Origin: Antilocapra americana
Taxonomy: Eukaryota > Chordata > Mammalia > Artiodactyla > Antilocapridae
DNA: 64,000 nt
Direction: 5' to 3'
NCBI GenBank assembly: GCA_007570785.1
Contig: ML660210.1
Span: forward strand, 962,414-1,026,413
Shown: positions 33,863 to 44,830 of the stretch, one piece after another
Layout: the number at the start of each line of letters is the position of its first letter
Numbering within the stretch: position 1 is the stretch's first letter
Position numbers and translations under genes: made by a program
Notes under the pieces: model-generated
The model's input: only the letters and a program-made list of their open reading frames with translations
Databases searched by the model: none
What the model was told of the DNA's origin: nothing

Positions 33863-35692
33863 TCAATCTTTCCCAGCACCAAAGTTTTTTTCCAATGAGT
33901 CAGTTCTTTGCATCAGGTGGCCAAAGTATTGGAGATTCAGCCTTAGCATCAATCCTTCCAATGAATATTCATGACTGATTTCCTTGAGGATTGACTGGCT
34001 TGATCCCTTGCAGTCCAAGGGACTCTCAAGAGTCTTCTTCAACACCACAGTTCAAAAGCATCAATTCTTTGGTCTCAGATTTTTTTACATCCCAACTCTC
34101 GCATCCATACTGGAGAAGGAAATGGCAACCCACTCCAGTATTATTGCCTGGAGAATCCCAGGGACAGAGGAGCCTGGTGGGCTGCTGTATATGGGGTGGC
34201 ACAGAGTCAGACACGACTGAAGCGACTTAGCAGAAGCAGCAGCACATCCATTAATGACTACTGGAAAAACAATAGCCTTGACTAGATGGACATTTGTTGA
34301 CAAAGTAATGTCTCTGCTTTTTAATATGCTATCTAGATTGATCATAACTTTTCTTTCAAGGAGCAAGCGTCTTTTAATTTCATGGCTGCAGTCACCATCT
34401 GCAGTGATTTTGGAGCCTAAAATAGAAGTCTCCCACTGTTTCCATTGTTTCCCCATTGATTTGCCATGAAGTGATGGGACTGGATGCCATGATCTTGGCT
34501 TTTTGAATATTGAGCCAGATTCTTCACTCTCCTCCTTCACTTTCATCAAGAGGCTCTTTAGTTCCTCTTCATTTTCTGCCATAAGGGTGGAGTCACCTGC
34601 ATATCTGAGGTTATTTATATTTCTCCTGGCAATCTTGAGTCCAGCTTATGCTGTATCCAGCCTGGCATTTTGCATGATGTAATTTTCATAGAAGTTAAAT
34701 AAGCAGGGTGACAATATGCAGCCTTTACCTTTCCTTTCCTTATTTGCAAACAGTCTGTTGTTCCATGTCCAGCTCTAATAGTTGCTTCTTGACCTGCATA
34801 CAAATTTCTCAGGAGACAGAAAGGTGGTCTGGTATTCCTGTTTACTGAGTATTTTCCACAGCTTCTTGTGATCCATACAGTCAAATGAGTTGGCAGAGTC
34901 AAAAAGCAGAAGGAGATGTTTTTCTAGAACTCCCTCACTTTTTGATGACCTACAGATATTGACAAATTGATCTCTGGTTCTTCTGCCTTTTCTAAATGCA
35001 GTTTGAACATCTTCAAACTCATGATTCATGTAGTGTTAAAGCCTGGTTTGGAGAATTTTGAGCATTACTTTGATAGCATGTGAGATGATTGCAATTGTGT
35101 TTTAGTTTGAACATTCTTTGGCATTGTCTTTCTTTGGGATTAGAATGTACACTGACCTTTTCCAGTCCTATGGCCACTGCTGAGTTTTCCAACATTGCTG
35201 GTGTATTGATTGCAGCACTTTTATAGCATCATCTTTTTGTATTTGAATTATCTCAATTCGAATTCCATCACTTCCACTAGCTTTGTTGGTAGCGATGCTT
35301 CCTAAGACCCACTTGACTTCACATTCCAGGATGTCTGGCTCTAGGTAACTGATCATACCATCGTGGTTATCTTGGTCATGAAGCTCTTTCTTGTATAGTT
35401 CTTCTGTGTATTCTTGCCACATCTTCTTAATATCTTCTGCTTCTGTTAGGTCCATACCATTTCTGTTATTTATTGTACCCATCTTTTCATGAAGTCTTCC
35501 TTTGGTATCTCTAATTTTCTTGAAGAGATCTCTAGTCTTTCTCACTCTGTTGTTTTCCTCTATTTCTTTGCGTTGGTCACTGAGGAAGGCTTTCTTATCT
35601 CTCCTTGCTATTCTTTGGATCTCTGCATTCAGATGGATATATCTTTCCTTTTCTTCTTTGCCTTTTGCTTCTCTTCTTTTCTCAGCTATTTG
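33863..35692 (-). pseudogene. BovB ORF 3' half: reverse transcriptase, broken
   Basis: Minus-strand coding remnants of the RTE reverse transcriptase. The fingers lie at about 35168-35640 (KASGSDGIRIEIIQIQKDDA), palm and connecting parts at 34615-35029, and the thumb and C-terminal block at 33863-34582. The YADD motif reads YAGD at 34592-34603 because of one base change, so the second catalytic Asp pair is damaged. Multiple frameshifts and a nested SINE at 34109-34244 break the frame further. Upstream, the RIARRDKKAFLSDQRKEIEE linker is still readable (35500-35640). Confidence 0.85.
34109..34244 (+). mobile_element. Bov-tA-type SINE body nested in BovB
   Basis: Sense, 136 bp, headless: starts 'actggagaaggaaatggcaa' and ends 'cgacttagcagaagcagcag'. 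Flanked by catccat at 34102-34108 and 34245-34251. Same subtype as the second unit of the dimer at 18842-19091. Inserted after the BovB. Confidence 0.93.
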
Positions 35693-36540
35693 CTTACAGA
35701 ACTTAGACAGTACTGAGGAAACAAACTCTTGGAGAGCATATACAATAAAAAAAAGAAAAAAACCCAACAACCTTTTGTACATTAGGACCCTGGAGAAAGG
35801 AGCCATGATCTCACAAGATACTGACCCAGACTTGTCTGAGTGCCCAGGAATATCCAAAAGAAGCGTGGGTCTGTGGTGCCCTGCTTCAGGATCAGGGGCA
35901 CTGAATATGGCATTGTGTGCATGGGACTTTCTGAAGAAGGTCACCAATATCTTCATTATCTGCAGCATAGTTTGGTCTCAGATCAAACAACAGGGAGGGA
36001 ACACAGGCCCACCCATCCATAGAAAATTGAATTAAAGATTTATTGCTCATGGCCCTGCCCATCAGAACAAGTCCTAGTTTCCCCTACAATCAGTATCTCC
36101 CATCAAGAAGCTTCTGTAAACTTCTTATCCTTCTTTATCAGAGGACAGACAGAATGAAACCCACAATCACAGAAAACTAACCAAACTGATCAGATAGACC
36201 ACAGCCTTGTCTAACTCAATGAAACTATGAGCCATGCTGTGTAAATCCATTCAATATGGTAGAAAGTTCTGATAAAGCGTCATCCACTGGAGCAGACAAT
36301 GGCAAACCACTTCAGTATTCTTGCCTTGACAAACCTGTGAGCAGTATGAAAAGGCAAAAAAAAAAAAAAAAAATAGGACATTGAAAGATGAACTCCCCAG
36401 ATTGGTACGTGCCCAATATTCTACTGGAGAAGAGTAGAGAAATAACTCCAGAAAGAATGGAGAGACAGAGCCAAGGCGACAACAATGCCACTCTGGTTGT
36501 GGATGTGACTGGTGATGGAAGTGAAGTTCAATGCTGTAAG
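35693..36540 (+). mobile_element. BovB 5' UTR, in the inverted half
   Basis: Sense BovB 5' region, recognised by 'accctggagaaaggagccat', 'ccacaatcacagaaaactaa', 'cacagccttgtctaactcaa' and 'caatggcaaaccacttcagt', all of which reappear antisense or partly in the BovB at 54340-57665. An 18-base A run interrupts it at about 36356-36373. Because the 5' UTR start is present, the source RNA was close to full length. Confidence 0.75.
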
Positions 36541-37300
36541 AGCAATATTGCATAGGAACCTGGAATGATAGGTCCACGAATGAAGGTAAATTGGAAGTGG
36601 TCAAACAAGTGATGGCGAGAGTGAACATCAACATTTTAGAAATCAGTGAACTAAAATGGCCTGGAATGGGAAAATTTAACTCAAATGATCATTATATGTA
36701 CTACTGTGGGCAAAAATCCCTTATAAGAAATTAAGTAGCCCTAATAGTCAACAATAATCTGAAATGCAGTAGTTGGATGTAATCTCAGAAATGACAGAAT
36801 GTTCGTTTCCAAGGCAAACCATTCAGTATCACAGTAATCCAAGTCTATGCCCCAACCAGTAATGCTGAAGAAGCTGAAGTTGAATGGTTCTATGAAGACC
36901 TACAAGACCTTCTAGAACTTACACCCAAAAAAGATACCTTTTTCATTATAGGGGACTGGAATGCAAAAGTAGGAAGTCAAGAGATACCTGGAATAAGAGG
37001 CAAATTTGGCCTTGGAGTGCAGAATGAAGCAGGGCAAAAGGTTAACAGAGTATTGCCAAGAGAACACACTGGTCATAGCAAATACCTTCTTCCCACAACA
37101 CAAGAGAAGAATCTACACATGGACATTACCAGGTGATCAATACCAAAATAATATTGATTATATTCTTTGCAGTCAAAGATGGAGAAGCTCTATATAGTTG
37201 GCAAATGCAAGAGGAGCTGACTGTGGCTCAGATCATGAACTTCTTATTGCCAAATTCAGACTTAAATTGAAGAAAGTAGGGAAAACCACTAGACCATTCA
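36541..37300 (+). pseudogene. BovB endonuclease (APE-like), broken
   Basis: Sense remnant of the APE-type endonuclease that nicks the chromosomal target. Two active-site signatures survive: GDWNAKVG (36951-36974) and SDHELL (37228-37245). They lie in different reading frames, so at least one frameshift separates them. Earlier frame pieces around 36600-36700 encode the ETWNVRSMNEGK-type start region with a stop in it. Not functional, but unusually legible. Confidence 0.82.
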
Positions 37301-37647
37301 AATACCTTACAATTATACAGTGGAAGTGACAAATAGATTTAAGGGATTAGATCTTGAAGCAGTGTGCCTGAATAACTATGAATGAGGTTCATGACCCTGT
37401 ACAGGATGCAGTAATCAAGACCATCCCCAAGAGAAAGAAATGCAAAAAGGCAAAATGATTGTCCAAGGAGGCTTTAGCTGAGAGAAGAAGAGAAGCAAAA
37501 GGCAAGAGAGAAAAACAAAGAGAGATGTAATATTTCCAGCCATATCAGTGAGCAAGGATGTCATAGTCATCAGCACTAGTAGACATCACAGATGGGAGCT
37601 GGAAGCCCTAAAGGCACTTAGAAAGGAGAAGAATTTGATTTTCAGAC

Positions 37648-38041
37648 TGTAGCACTCCCTACAGTGAGCTCTAAGGGAGCTCAGGATGTGAAAAAGATAG
37701 GATACTGGCCCCAGAATAGCCAGGATGCATATCAAATGAATGAATTCAGTGAGCCCAGACTGCTATATCTCCTCATACACAGAATACTATTACTAATAAT
37801 AATACACACTAAATTCCTTAACTTGAGATATCTGGTTTTCTTTAATTAACAATAATTTTTTAATGTTAAGAGTACATGTCCTGTGTTGTAAAACTTCTAT
37901 GTAACCTGACTCCTCCCCTCTTATCCTTCAAGCTCTTTTCTCTGTGTCACTTGAGATACTCTCCTCCTCTTTAGGTCCTAAATTTCCCACTGAATAAGAC
38001 AGAACTCAACTTTTAGGAGGTGAATATGTTTTAAGTCAGCA
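37648..38041 (+). mobile_element. Solo LTR, class II-like
   Basis: A ~394-bp block starting TGTAGCACTCCCT and ending near 'aagtcagca'. The interior words 'ccccagaatagccaggatgc', 'gtaacctgactcctcccctc' and 'actgaataagacagaactca' fit a ruminant class II retroviral LTR that I recognise by its layout (U3, then a C/T-rich R region, then a decayed polyadenylation signal). The first and last bases are TG and CA. I could not find a matching 6-bp target duplication, so the edges may be off. Confidence 0.6.
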
Positions 38042-38266
38042 AAGCTTTCCCACTGGATTAGCTTACTGAGTTTTTAAATATCAGAATATCCTGACTTCAA
38101 TATCATGTAATTTTACCTTTTCCTATAAAGTGAAAACATTAAATATATAATTCACAGTATTGCCATTAAAAAGGAGACATGATGACCATAGTATGCATAG
38201 CGTGATGACATTTGTGAAATAAAAAAGCATATGCATAATTAGTTACTTATGGAAACAGACAGGATG

Positions 38267-38393
38267 AAGAATTTTCTGGTGGTCCAGTGGTTATAACTCT
38301 GTGCTTCCAATGCAAGGAACTCAGGTTTGATCCCTGGTTGGGAAACTAAAATCCCACATGCTGTGAGGTGTGGTCAAAAAGGGGGGAAAAAAG
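38267..38393 (+). mobile_element. CHR-type tRNA SINE
   Basis: Sense, ~127 bp: 'tggtggtccagtggttataa' (A box region), 'caggtttgatccctggttgg' (B box), 'ccacatgctgtgaggtgtgg' and an A/G-rich tail. Confidence 0.9.
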
Positions 38394-39639
38394 TATATAA
38401 AGCAAATAGTATGCAAAATGGAGTGCCCCCAAACAAGAGTAATTCCTAAAATTTAATTATAAAATCAGTTGTAAACCCCAGAAACATTGAAAATACTATC
38501 CTATGCTTATTTGAATACATAGGTATGACTGCTGCTTCAGTCTTGTTCTATAAAATGAAATCCTTACCGTAGAGTGTTAGAATTTTTTTTTTGTTTCCTC
38601 TCTCAGAAATATGTGTAGGCCTTATATCTAACCAAACCAAATTCAGTGCTTACGAACTGCATCAGTCTCAAATTTCACAAATTCATTAATATTAAAAAAC
38701 AAAAGCAATATGAAAAAAGCTTTAAAAGTCAACCAGAACACTGATTTTAAGACTGCCCTACTAAAAAATTAATAAAATACTGACCTAATTTGAATCTTTT
38801 TTTTTGTAAAGTTTAGCTTCCAAGGCCTTCAGCTGAAAGAATACAACTCTTATCTTACTACTGACAACTTTCAAATTCCCAGCAAAATGGGAGATATACT
38901 ACTACATAGATTTTTATTCACCTCAGAGAAAGTCTTCTGACATTTTTCTGCTATTATTGCCCAGTAAAAAAATAAAATGATTATATTAAGAGTATTTGCT
39001 TTGTTACCTGTCTGTTTTGGAGTGCTATATTACTAAATGGATCCCTGATGTCACTAAGTTTTCTGTGTGATGAAACTGCAAAAATTCTCTCTCTAAGGCC
39101 ACAGTATTTATTTCTATGCATGGAAGTTTCTATGATCAAAGATAGAAAGCTCTATTTTACAATTTAATCAAAGAAGTATCCTTAAGATATACAAAAATAT
39201 ATAGATATATCTGTGCATCTTAAGATAGGTTGGAATTTGAAATGTTCATGTATATCTCATCATTTTTATATCTACATCTAAATCTGTGTTTATTTCCCTG
39301 TATCTCCTGAAGAGGAAAAGACCACTGAATACAGGCATTAAAATTTTTTAACTTGACATAATATCAGGAAGTTACTAAAGGCCTCCTGTCTCTCAAAGTA
39401 ACTAATCTTATCTACTGGACAAAATGCACATTTTTCCTTTTGGTCTACATTCATGTAATGAAAGCCCTGTTTAAGTCAATACAGAAATACATACATACAC
39501 AAACATGCATACACACCTTTTCTTAGGCCAGTATTTATCCCATCAATTTTGCAATACTTTACACTATTGCTATATTTTGCCTTTTCAAAGAAAAATAATG
39601 GAGGATTTCTACAAAAACACTTATAATTTTAAAATGACA
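38394..39639. other. Unique AT-rich DNA
   Basis: About 1.25 kb without recognised gene or repeat. Confidence 0.5.
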
Positions 39640-41030
39640 TACAGGTACAAAAATGGAAATATAGATCAATGGAAAGTTAGAAAGCAGAAAAATAAACACG
39701 CATGAATATGGTCAATTAATTTACGACAAAGGAGTCACGAATATACAATGAACAAAAAACAGTCTCTTCAATAAATGATGCTGGGTAAACTAGATAGCTA
39801 CAAATAAAAGAATGAAATTAAAATATTACATAACAATACACACACACACACACACACATAAACTCAAAATGAATTAAAGACCTAAATGTAAAACTGAATA
39901 CTCTAACACTCCTAGAGGAAAACATACACAGAACACTGTTTGATATATATCACAGCAATATATTTTTATGAATTTGACTCCTAGAGTAATGGAAATAAAA
40001 ATAAACAAATGAGACTTAGTTAAACTTAAAACTTTTTCCCAGAAAAGGAAACCATAAACAAAATGAAGTTACAAACTACAGAATAGGAGAAAATATTTGC
40101 AAATGATGTATTAATCTCTAGGGATTAATTTCCAAATATACAAACAGCTTAATATATAAAACAAAAAGATCTAAAAGTGAGCAGAAGATCTACATAGGCA
40201 TTTCTCTGAAGAAGACATACAGATAGTCAACAGATACATGAAAAGAGAAATGCAAATCAAAACCACAATGAGATATCAAGTCACACCAGTCAGAATGACC
40301 ATCATCAAAAAATGTATAAATAATAAATGCTGGAAAGGATGTGAAGAAAAGGGAACACTCCCAAACTATTGGTGGGAATGTAAACTGGCACAACCAATAT
40401 GCAGAACAGTATGGAGGTTATTTAAAACCCTAAAAGAGCTACCATGCGATGCAACAATACCTGCCCTGGGCATAAATCCAGATAAAATCATAATTTACAA
40501 AGATACACACACCCTGATGTTCACTGAAACACTTTTATGACAGCTGAAACATGGAAGCAACCTGAATTTCCATCAACAGAGGACTGGATAAAAAAATGTG
40601 TTACATATATACAATGGTGTATTATTCAGTTATAAACAAAGAATGAAATAATGTCATTTGCAGCAACATATATGGACCTAGAAATTATCATACTAAGTGA
40701 AGTAAGCTAGACAGAGAAAGGCAAATATCATATCATATTGCTTATATGTCGATTCTTAAAAAATAAAAAAAAGAGAAATACAAGTGAATGTATATACAAA
40801 GCAGAAACATACTCACAGACATAGAAAACAAACTTACAGTTACCAAAGGGGAAAATCAGGAGGGAATAAATTAGGAGTTTGGGATTAAAATATACACACT
40901 ACTATATATAAAATATACATCTGACAAAGACCTACAGTGTAGCACAGAGAACTATATTCAATATTTTGTAATAACTTCTAATGGAAAAGAATCTGAAACA
41001 AAATACATACATGTGTGTTTGATAGATACG
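39640..41030 (+). mobile_element. L1 LINE, older type, 5'-truncated
   Basis: Sense L1 ORF2 end and 3' UTR. Legible words: 'gaaatatagatcaatgg', 'cctagaggaaaacatacaca', 'actcctagagtaatggaaat', and the cysteine-rich tail region near 40240-40540, which includes [20 protein letters not shown]. The 3' UTR follows and the copy fades near 41028, before the usual 'tatactcc..aataaaa' end. A (CA)n tract (39838-39859) has grown inside ORF2. Many stops; dead copy. Confidence 0.87.
39838..39859. repeat. (CA)11 microsatellite inside L1
   Basis: About 22 bases of pure CA repeat inside degenerate L1 ORF2. Confidence 0.95.
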
Positions 41031-41040
41031 TGTGTGTGTG

Positions 41041-41246
41041 TGTTTAGTTGCTAAGTCATGTCCAATTTTTTGTGACCCCATGGACTGCAGCCCTGCCAGG
41101 CTCTTCTGTCTGTGGGATGTACTGGGCAAGAATACTGGGTCTGGTTGCCATTTCCTTCTTCAGAGCACCTTCCCCAAGCAGGGCTTGAATTCTCATCTCC
41201 TGCATTGGCAGGCAGATTCTTTACTGCAGAGCCACCAGGGAAGACC
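41041..41246 (-). mobile_element. Bov-tA SINE, full length
   Basis: Antisense, ~206 bp: 'tttagttgctaagtcatgtc', 'gggcaagaatactgggtctg', head end 'gagccaccagggaag'. The preceding (GT)n and the decayed L1 end suggest it inserted at the L1 tail. Confidence 0.92.
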
Positions 41247-41261
41247 ACAGATACACATGGA

Positions 41262-41312
41262 AATATACATATATATATACATATGTGCGTGTGTGTGTGT
41301 GCGTGTGTGTGT
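41262..41312. repeat. (TA)n then (GT)n microsatellite between SINE pieces
   Basis: About 50 bp of TA followed by GT/GC repeats. Confidence 0.9.
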
Positions 41313-41355
41313 GAGTCGCAAAGAGTCAGACACTACTGAGCAACTGGACAACAAG
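41313..41355 (+). mobile_element. SINE 3'-end fragment, sense
   Basis: 'gagtcgcaaagagtcagaca' then 'actgagcaactggacaacaa': the last ~43 bp of a Bov-tA body, opposite in orientation to the full SINE 66 bp upstream. Confidence 0.8.
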
Positions 41356-41773
41356 TTCAGTCTTCAGAATATGATCACCCTTCCCACCTCCACCTCTACC
41401 AATTCTGTTTCAATTCTCCCCTGAATTATTATAATAGCATTAGCTGTTAACTACTTTAATAGATACACAACTGCTACCACCCTTACCCCCTTTCCCACCG
41501 CTTCCTTACATTATGTTCTTTGCAGCCCTTGAACCAGAAACCCTACAAGGGATTGGACCACATAGCTCAACTCTCCACCAGCAAGTGAGCTTTGCCTCAG
41601 GGCGGCTAGGTACATGTTTTCTCCATCAATTTCCCTGACGCAGATTAAATCCACACTTGATCTCTATCATCTCTCATTGAAGGTGGGGAGAAGAAAGAAA
41701 CTGATGATTCTTATCTACATCTGGCAATTCTAGGCTAGCTATCTTTTTCCTAGGGTGTGCACTCACGAACCTG
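41356..41773. other. Unique segment
   Basis: About 420 bp, less AT-rich than average, nothing recognised. Confidence 0.45.
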
Positions 41774-41982
41774 CACATTTAGTTGTGTCCACCTCTTTAC
41801 AACCACATGGACTGTAGCCCACAAGGTTTCTCTTGTCCATGGAATACTACAGACAAGAATATTAGGGTGGGCTGCAATTTCTTTCTCTAGGGGATATTCC
41901 AGACCTAGACATTGAACCTGAGTCTCTTATGTCTTCTGCATTGAAAGGTAGATTCTTTACCACTCTGCCACCTGGGAAGCCC
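41774..41982 (-). mobile_element. Bov-tA SINE, full length
   Basis: Antisense, ~209 bp: 'tttagttgtgtccacctctt', 'cagacaagaatattagggtg', head end 'gccacctgggaagccc'. It directly adjoins a MIR. Confidence 0.92.
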
Positions 41983-41998
41983 ATCTTTACATACACGA

Positions 41999-42158
41999 AA
42001 TAGTTACATTCATTTCACAGGCAATGAAACCAGTGAGTGTCTGGAATATTTGTATAACTCTGTAAACAAGTGTCAACCTAGCCGAGGAGCACTGGGATTC
42101 AAACCCAGATAAATCTGGGGTCAACTTCCACACCCTATCTACACCATGCTGCCTTGAA
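41999..42158 (+). mobile_element. MIR SINE
   Basis: Sense MIR: 'catttcacaggcaatgaaac' (core), 'gggattcaaacccagataaa' and 'ctacaccatgctgccttgaa', in the right order and spacing. This is a pan-mammalian ancient SINE and is the best-preserved MIR here. Confidence 0.75.
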
Positions 42159-43362
42159 GTCATGCATTACCACTTCTCACTGGGATCCCAAATGACTGTT
42201 TTGGCAGGTAGTGAGCAGATGTGTTTCAGAAGCAGGAAAAAAAAAAGAAATTCAAGACCATATTTCACATATAAAATAGAAATAAAGATTCCTAATATGG
42301 AGACTTCTTTAATTAAATCAAAGAGTCCAGATAAAGAATTTAGCACTGTTATCAGGAAAGAATAACAACACAGATACATACTTTGCTACTTCTTTTACCC
42401 TCTTTGTCATTAAACAAGTCTAGAGACACGCACAGTAAGTTAGGTCAGGCCACTCGTCCTCTTGTTGACCCCTCCGGTTTCACCACCTAAGATCTGACTT
42501 TATGTCCACTACATTGATTTCCCTGCTGTTCCTGGCAGACACAGTGCCTAGTGAGGGCCTTTCCTTTAGGCTTCTTCTCGGCCTGCCAAGTTCATCCCTG
42601 AGGCTTGACTTATTCATTTACTTTCTTCTGATGCCTGCTCAAGGTAACTTGATTAGATAGCGCCAGCCTTCATTACTCCATTAAAACAGCTCCCCATGTC
42701 TGACCACAGGCACTAGTACCCTAACTCAGGTTTGTCTCCCTACCTTTTATCACAATCTAACATACAATACAATATGTTTACATTTTTCCCTATAATATCT
42801 GCCTTCTCAAAAGAATGCTCATAGAATGAGATAAAGGGGTCTCTATGTTTTTTTTACTTCTAGATTCCAAATGACTAGTGATTAACACCTGTTACCTGGT
42901 AAATAAATATTCATTGGATAAATTTAATGAAATAGTTGAATATTTATATCTGTTATTGTGCAAATAAAGATTTTAAGAAAACAACATCAATAAATCTCTG
43001 GTCATTTCTTTGGCCAATTGTATTTTCTTTTGTCTGTCATATTAAGAGATTTTAGTTTAAGTGTCAGCTGATTGATCACTGACAAGAGAGGTCAAAATTG
43101 CAGTTGTTTAATTTCACAGATTGCCTTGGAGGGCAATAAAATAAAAAATTGAGAGTGTTTGATCTTTTTCACAGTTGTTTATGTAAAGTAAGCTTTCAGA
43201 ATGGCATTGTGGAATATATTGAAGTGGTCTGTATATTTACAATTATACGAAAATGTCCAAGAATGGTGTACATGACAAATATTTCTAAGTTGTACACAAT
43301 TCATTAAAAAAATTAATAAAGTACCACTGTTATCATTTAAAAAAATTATTCAAAAAATTGTT
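42159..43362. other. Unique DNA, mixed composition
   Basis: About 1.2 kb. The part at 42420-42760 is less AT-rich and shows no coding sequence that I can support. Nothing else recognised. Confidence 0.45.
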
Positions 43363-43375
43363 TGCAATTGTTCTT

Positions 43376-43773
43376 TTTTCTTTTCTAATCTTTTTATTAT
43401 TATTATTTTCTTTACATTATTGTGTTGGTTTTGCCATACATTGACATGAATCTGCCATGGGTATACATGTGTTTCCCTTCCAGAACCCCCCTCCTACCTC
43501 CCTCCAGATTCCATCCCTCTGGGTCATCCCGGTGCACCAGCCCTGAGTACCCTGTATCAAGCATCAAACCTGGGCTGGCGATTGATTTCACATATGATAA
43601 TTAACATGTTTCAATACCGTTCTCCCATATCATCCCACCCTTGCCCTCTCCCATAGAGTCCAAAAGACTGTTTTATACATCTGCATCTCTTCTGCTGTCT
43701 CACATACAGGGTTATCGTTACAGGGTTATCTTTGGAAAGATTCTAAATTCCATATATATGCATATCAGAGAAA
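43376..43773 (-). mobile_element. L1 3' UTR insertion with perfect 13-bp TSD
   Basis: Antisense ruminant L1 3' UTR, ~398 bp, severely 5'-truncated near 'ttccatatatatgcat'. The 13-bp word tgcaattgttctt flanks it exactly at 43363-43375 and 43774-43786. A short internal duplication repeats 'agggttatc' at about 43707 and 43722. The perfect duplication implies a comparatively recent insertion. Confidence 0.95.
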
Positions 43774-43786
43774 TGCAATTGTTCTT

Positions 43787-44021
43787 AATCTCTATTCTTT
43801 CAATAGTTTGGAAACTACACTCTTAAAATCTAATATGATAAATATAACAGCATTTAAGGAATGACTTTGACTTATAAGATACAAAAGTATGTTTCACTCT
43901 ATTTTTTATATTAATTAGTTTAATAGGAAAAAATAATTACTGGCCCTTTTGCTCTAATCAATTACATAAAAAATTCTGACTGCTTATTTTGTAAACTATT
44001 AATTTTTGTATGGTTGTATGA
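43787..44021. other. Short unique AT-rich segment
   Basis: No feature recognised between the L1 insertion and the LTR, except the left duplicate gtatga (44016-44021) assigned to the LTR. Confidence 0.45.
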
Positions 44022-44340
44022 TGTGGGGAAATTAACAAGATGGCACCAATCAGGCTCTCTCACCCCACACACTCGTGCCCTCGAGCCCCATGTTCTGTAA
44101 ACAATGACTTTGCAGGCTATGAAACAGCTGAGATCACTTACAGCACTGTGCCTGTGTATCACATTGTACCCACTTGGCCAGGGATGATTTTTATTCTATG
44201 CATATAAGCATATAAGACCCACCTGAGGAAACACTTTTTGCTATTTCCCAGTGAGAATAAACATGTCTGAAGTTCCTGCTGCTCCTTGAGTTTTCTTTAG
44301 TTTCCCCACTTCTGCCTTGCCTACCAAAGTTCAGCGAACA
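44022..44340 (+). mobile_element. Solo LTR with 6-bp target duplication
   Basis: A 319-bp block beginning TGTGGGGAAATTAAC and ending GTTCAGCGAACA. Flanks gtatga (44016-44021) and gtgtga (44341-44346) match in five of six bases, the size typical of class II elements. Internally there are TATA-like 'gcatataagcatataagacc' (about 44200) and a polyadenylation signal 'gagaataaacatg' (about 44255), in sense order. No internal genes adjoin it. Confidence 0.72.
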
Positions 44341-44830
44341 GTGTGAGAAGTGAGACATATGATAAGGGAAGCTTTAGGGCAATATTTATCTTAAAGATAT
44401 TTTGAGTTTTTAAAATTAACACTTTTCTTAGAAATGTGTTTTCCACTGCCAAGAAAGGCACATGGAGCAGTACAGGGAATTTTTATTTTATTGTTTCACT
44501 CATTTTTTCCAGGGGCATTTCTCAGCATAGTTGGAAATTCCCAGGATTTATAAGACATCAGAATTAAAAATATAATAAATAATTATGTTATAAAATCCAA
44601 TTATATATGAATTGAAAAATATCCCCTTGATTAAAACTTTTTTAGGCATGGAGAGTTTTTAGGGGATTATCTCTTCAATGCAGGGGAAAAGTCATGCCCT
44701 GCAATCCATAACCAAAAATAGTATCAAACAGCATCAAACATCAAACAGTGTGATGATGATAAGGCTGACAATTCACAGGGCAAATTATATGAAAAAAATT
44801 AAAACATTTATGATATGTATATCATAAATA
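44341..44830. other. Unique AT-rich segment
   Basis: About 490 bp. A small 'catcaaac' triple near 44730 is the only structure. No gene seen. Confidence 0.45.

Larger units (their letters stand above)
33690..37518 (-). mobile_element. BovB LINE, near complete, with inverted 5' half
   Basis: Two halves of BovB in opposite orientation. 33690-35692 is the 3' half in antisense (terminus, thumb, palm, fingers). From 35693 the sequence turns into the BovB 5' UTR read in sense, followed by the endonuclease region, ending near 37518. Both halves stop at the same element position: each contains an 'agaagagaagcaaaaggcaa' word (minus strand near 35660; plus strand near 37483), so they overlap by a few tens of bases. 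The 9-bp word agagagatg flanks the whole composite at 33681-33689 and 37519-37527. This is the layout predicted for a single twin-primed insertion. Size ~3.8 kb including a later SINE. Confidence 0.88.

Noticed and set aside
35502..36035. 177-codon plus-strand open frame
   Set aside because: It reads antisense through BovB RT and then across the inversion junction into the 5' UTR, so it is an accident of stop-poor frames.
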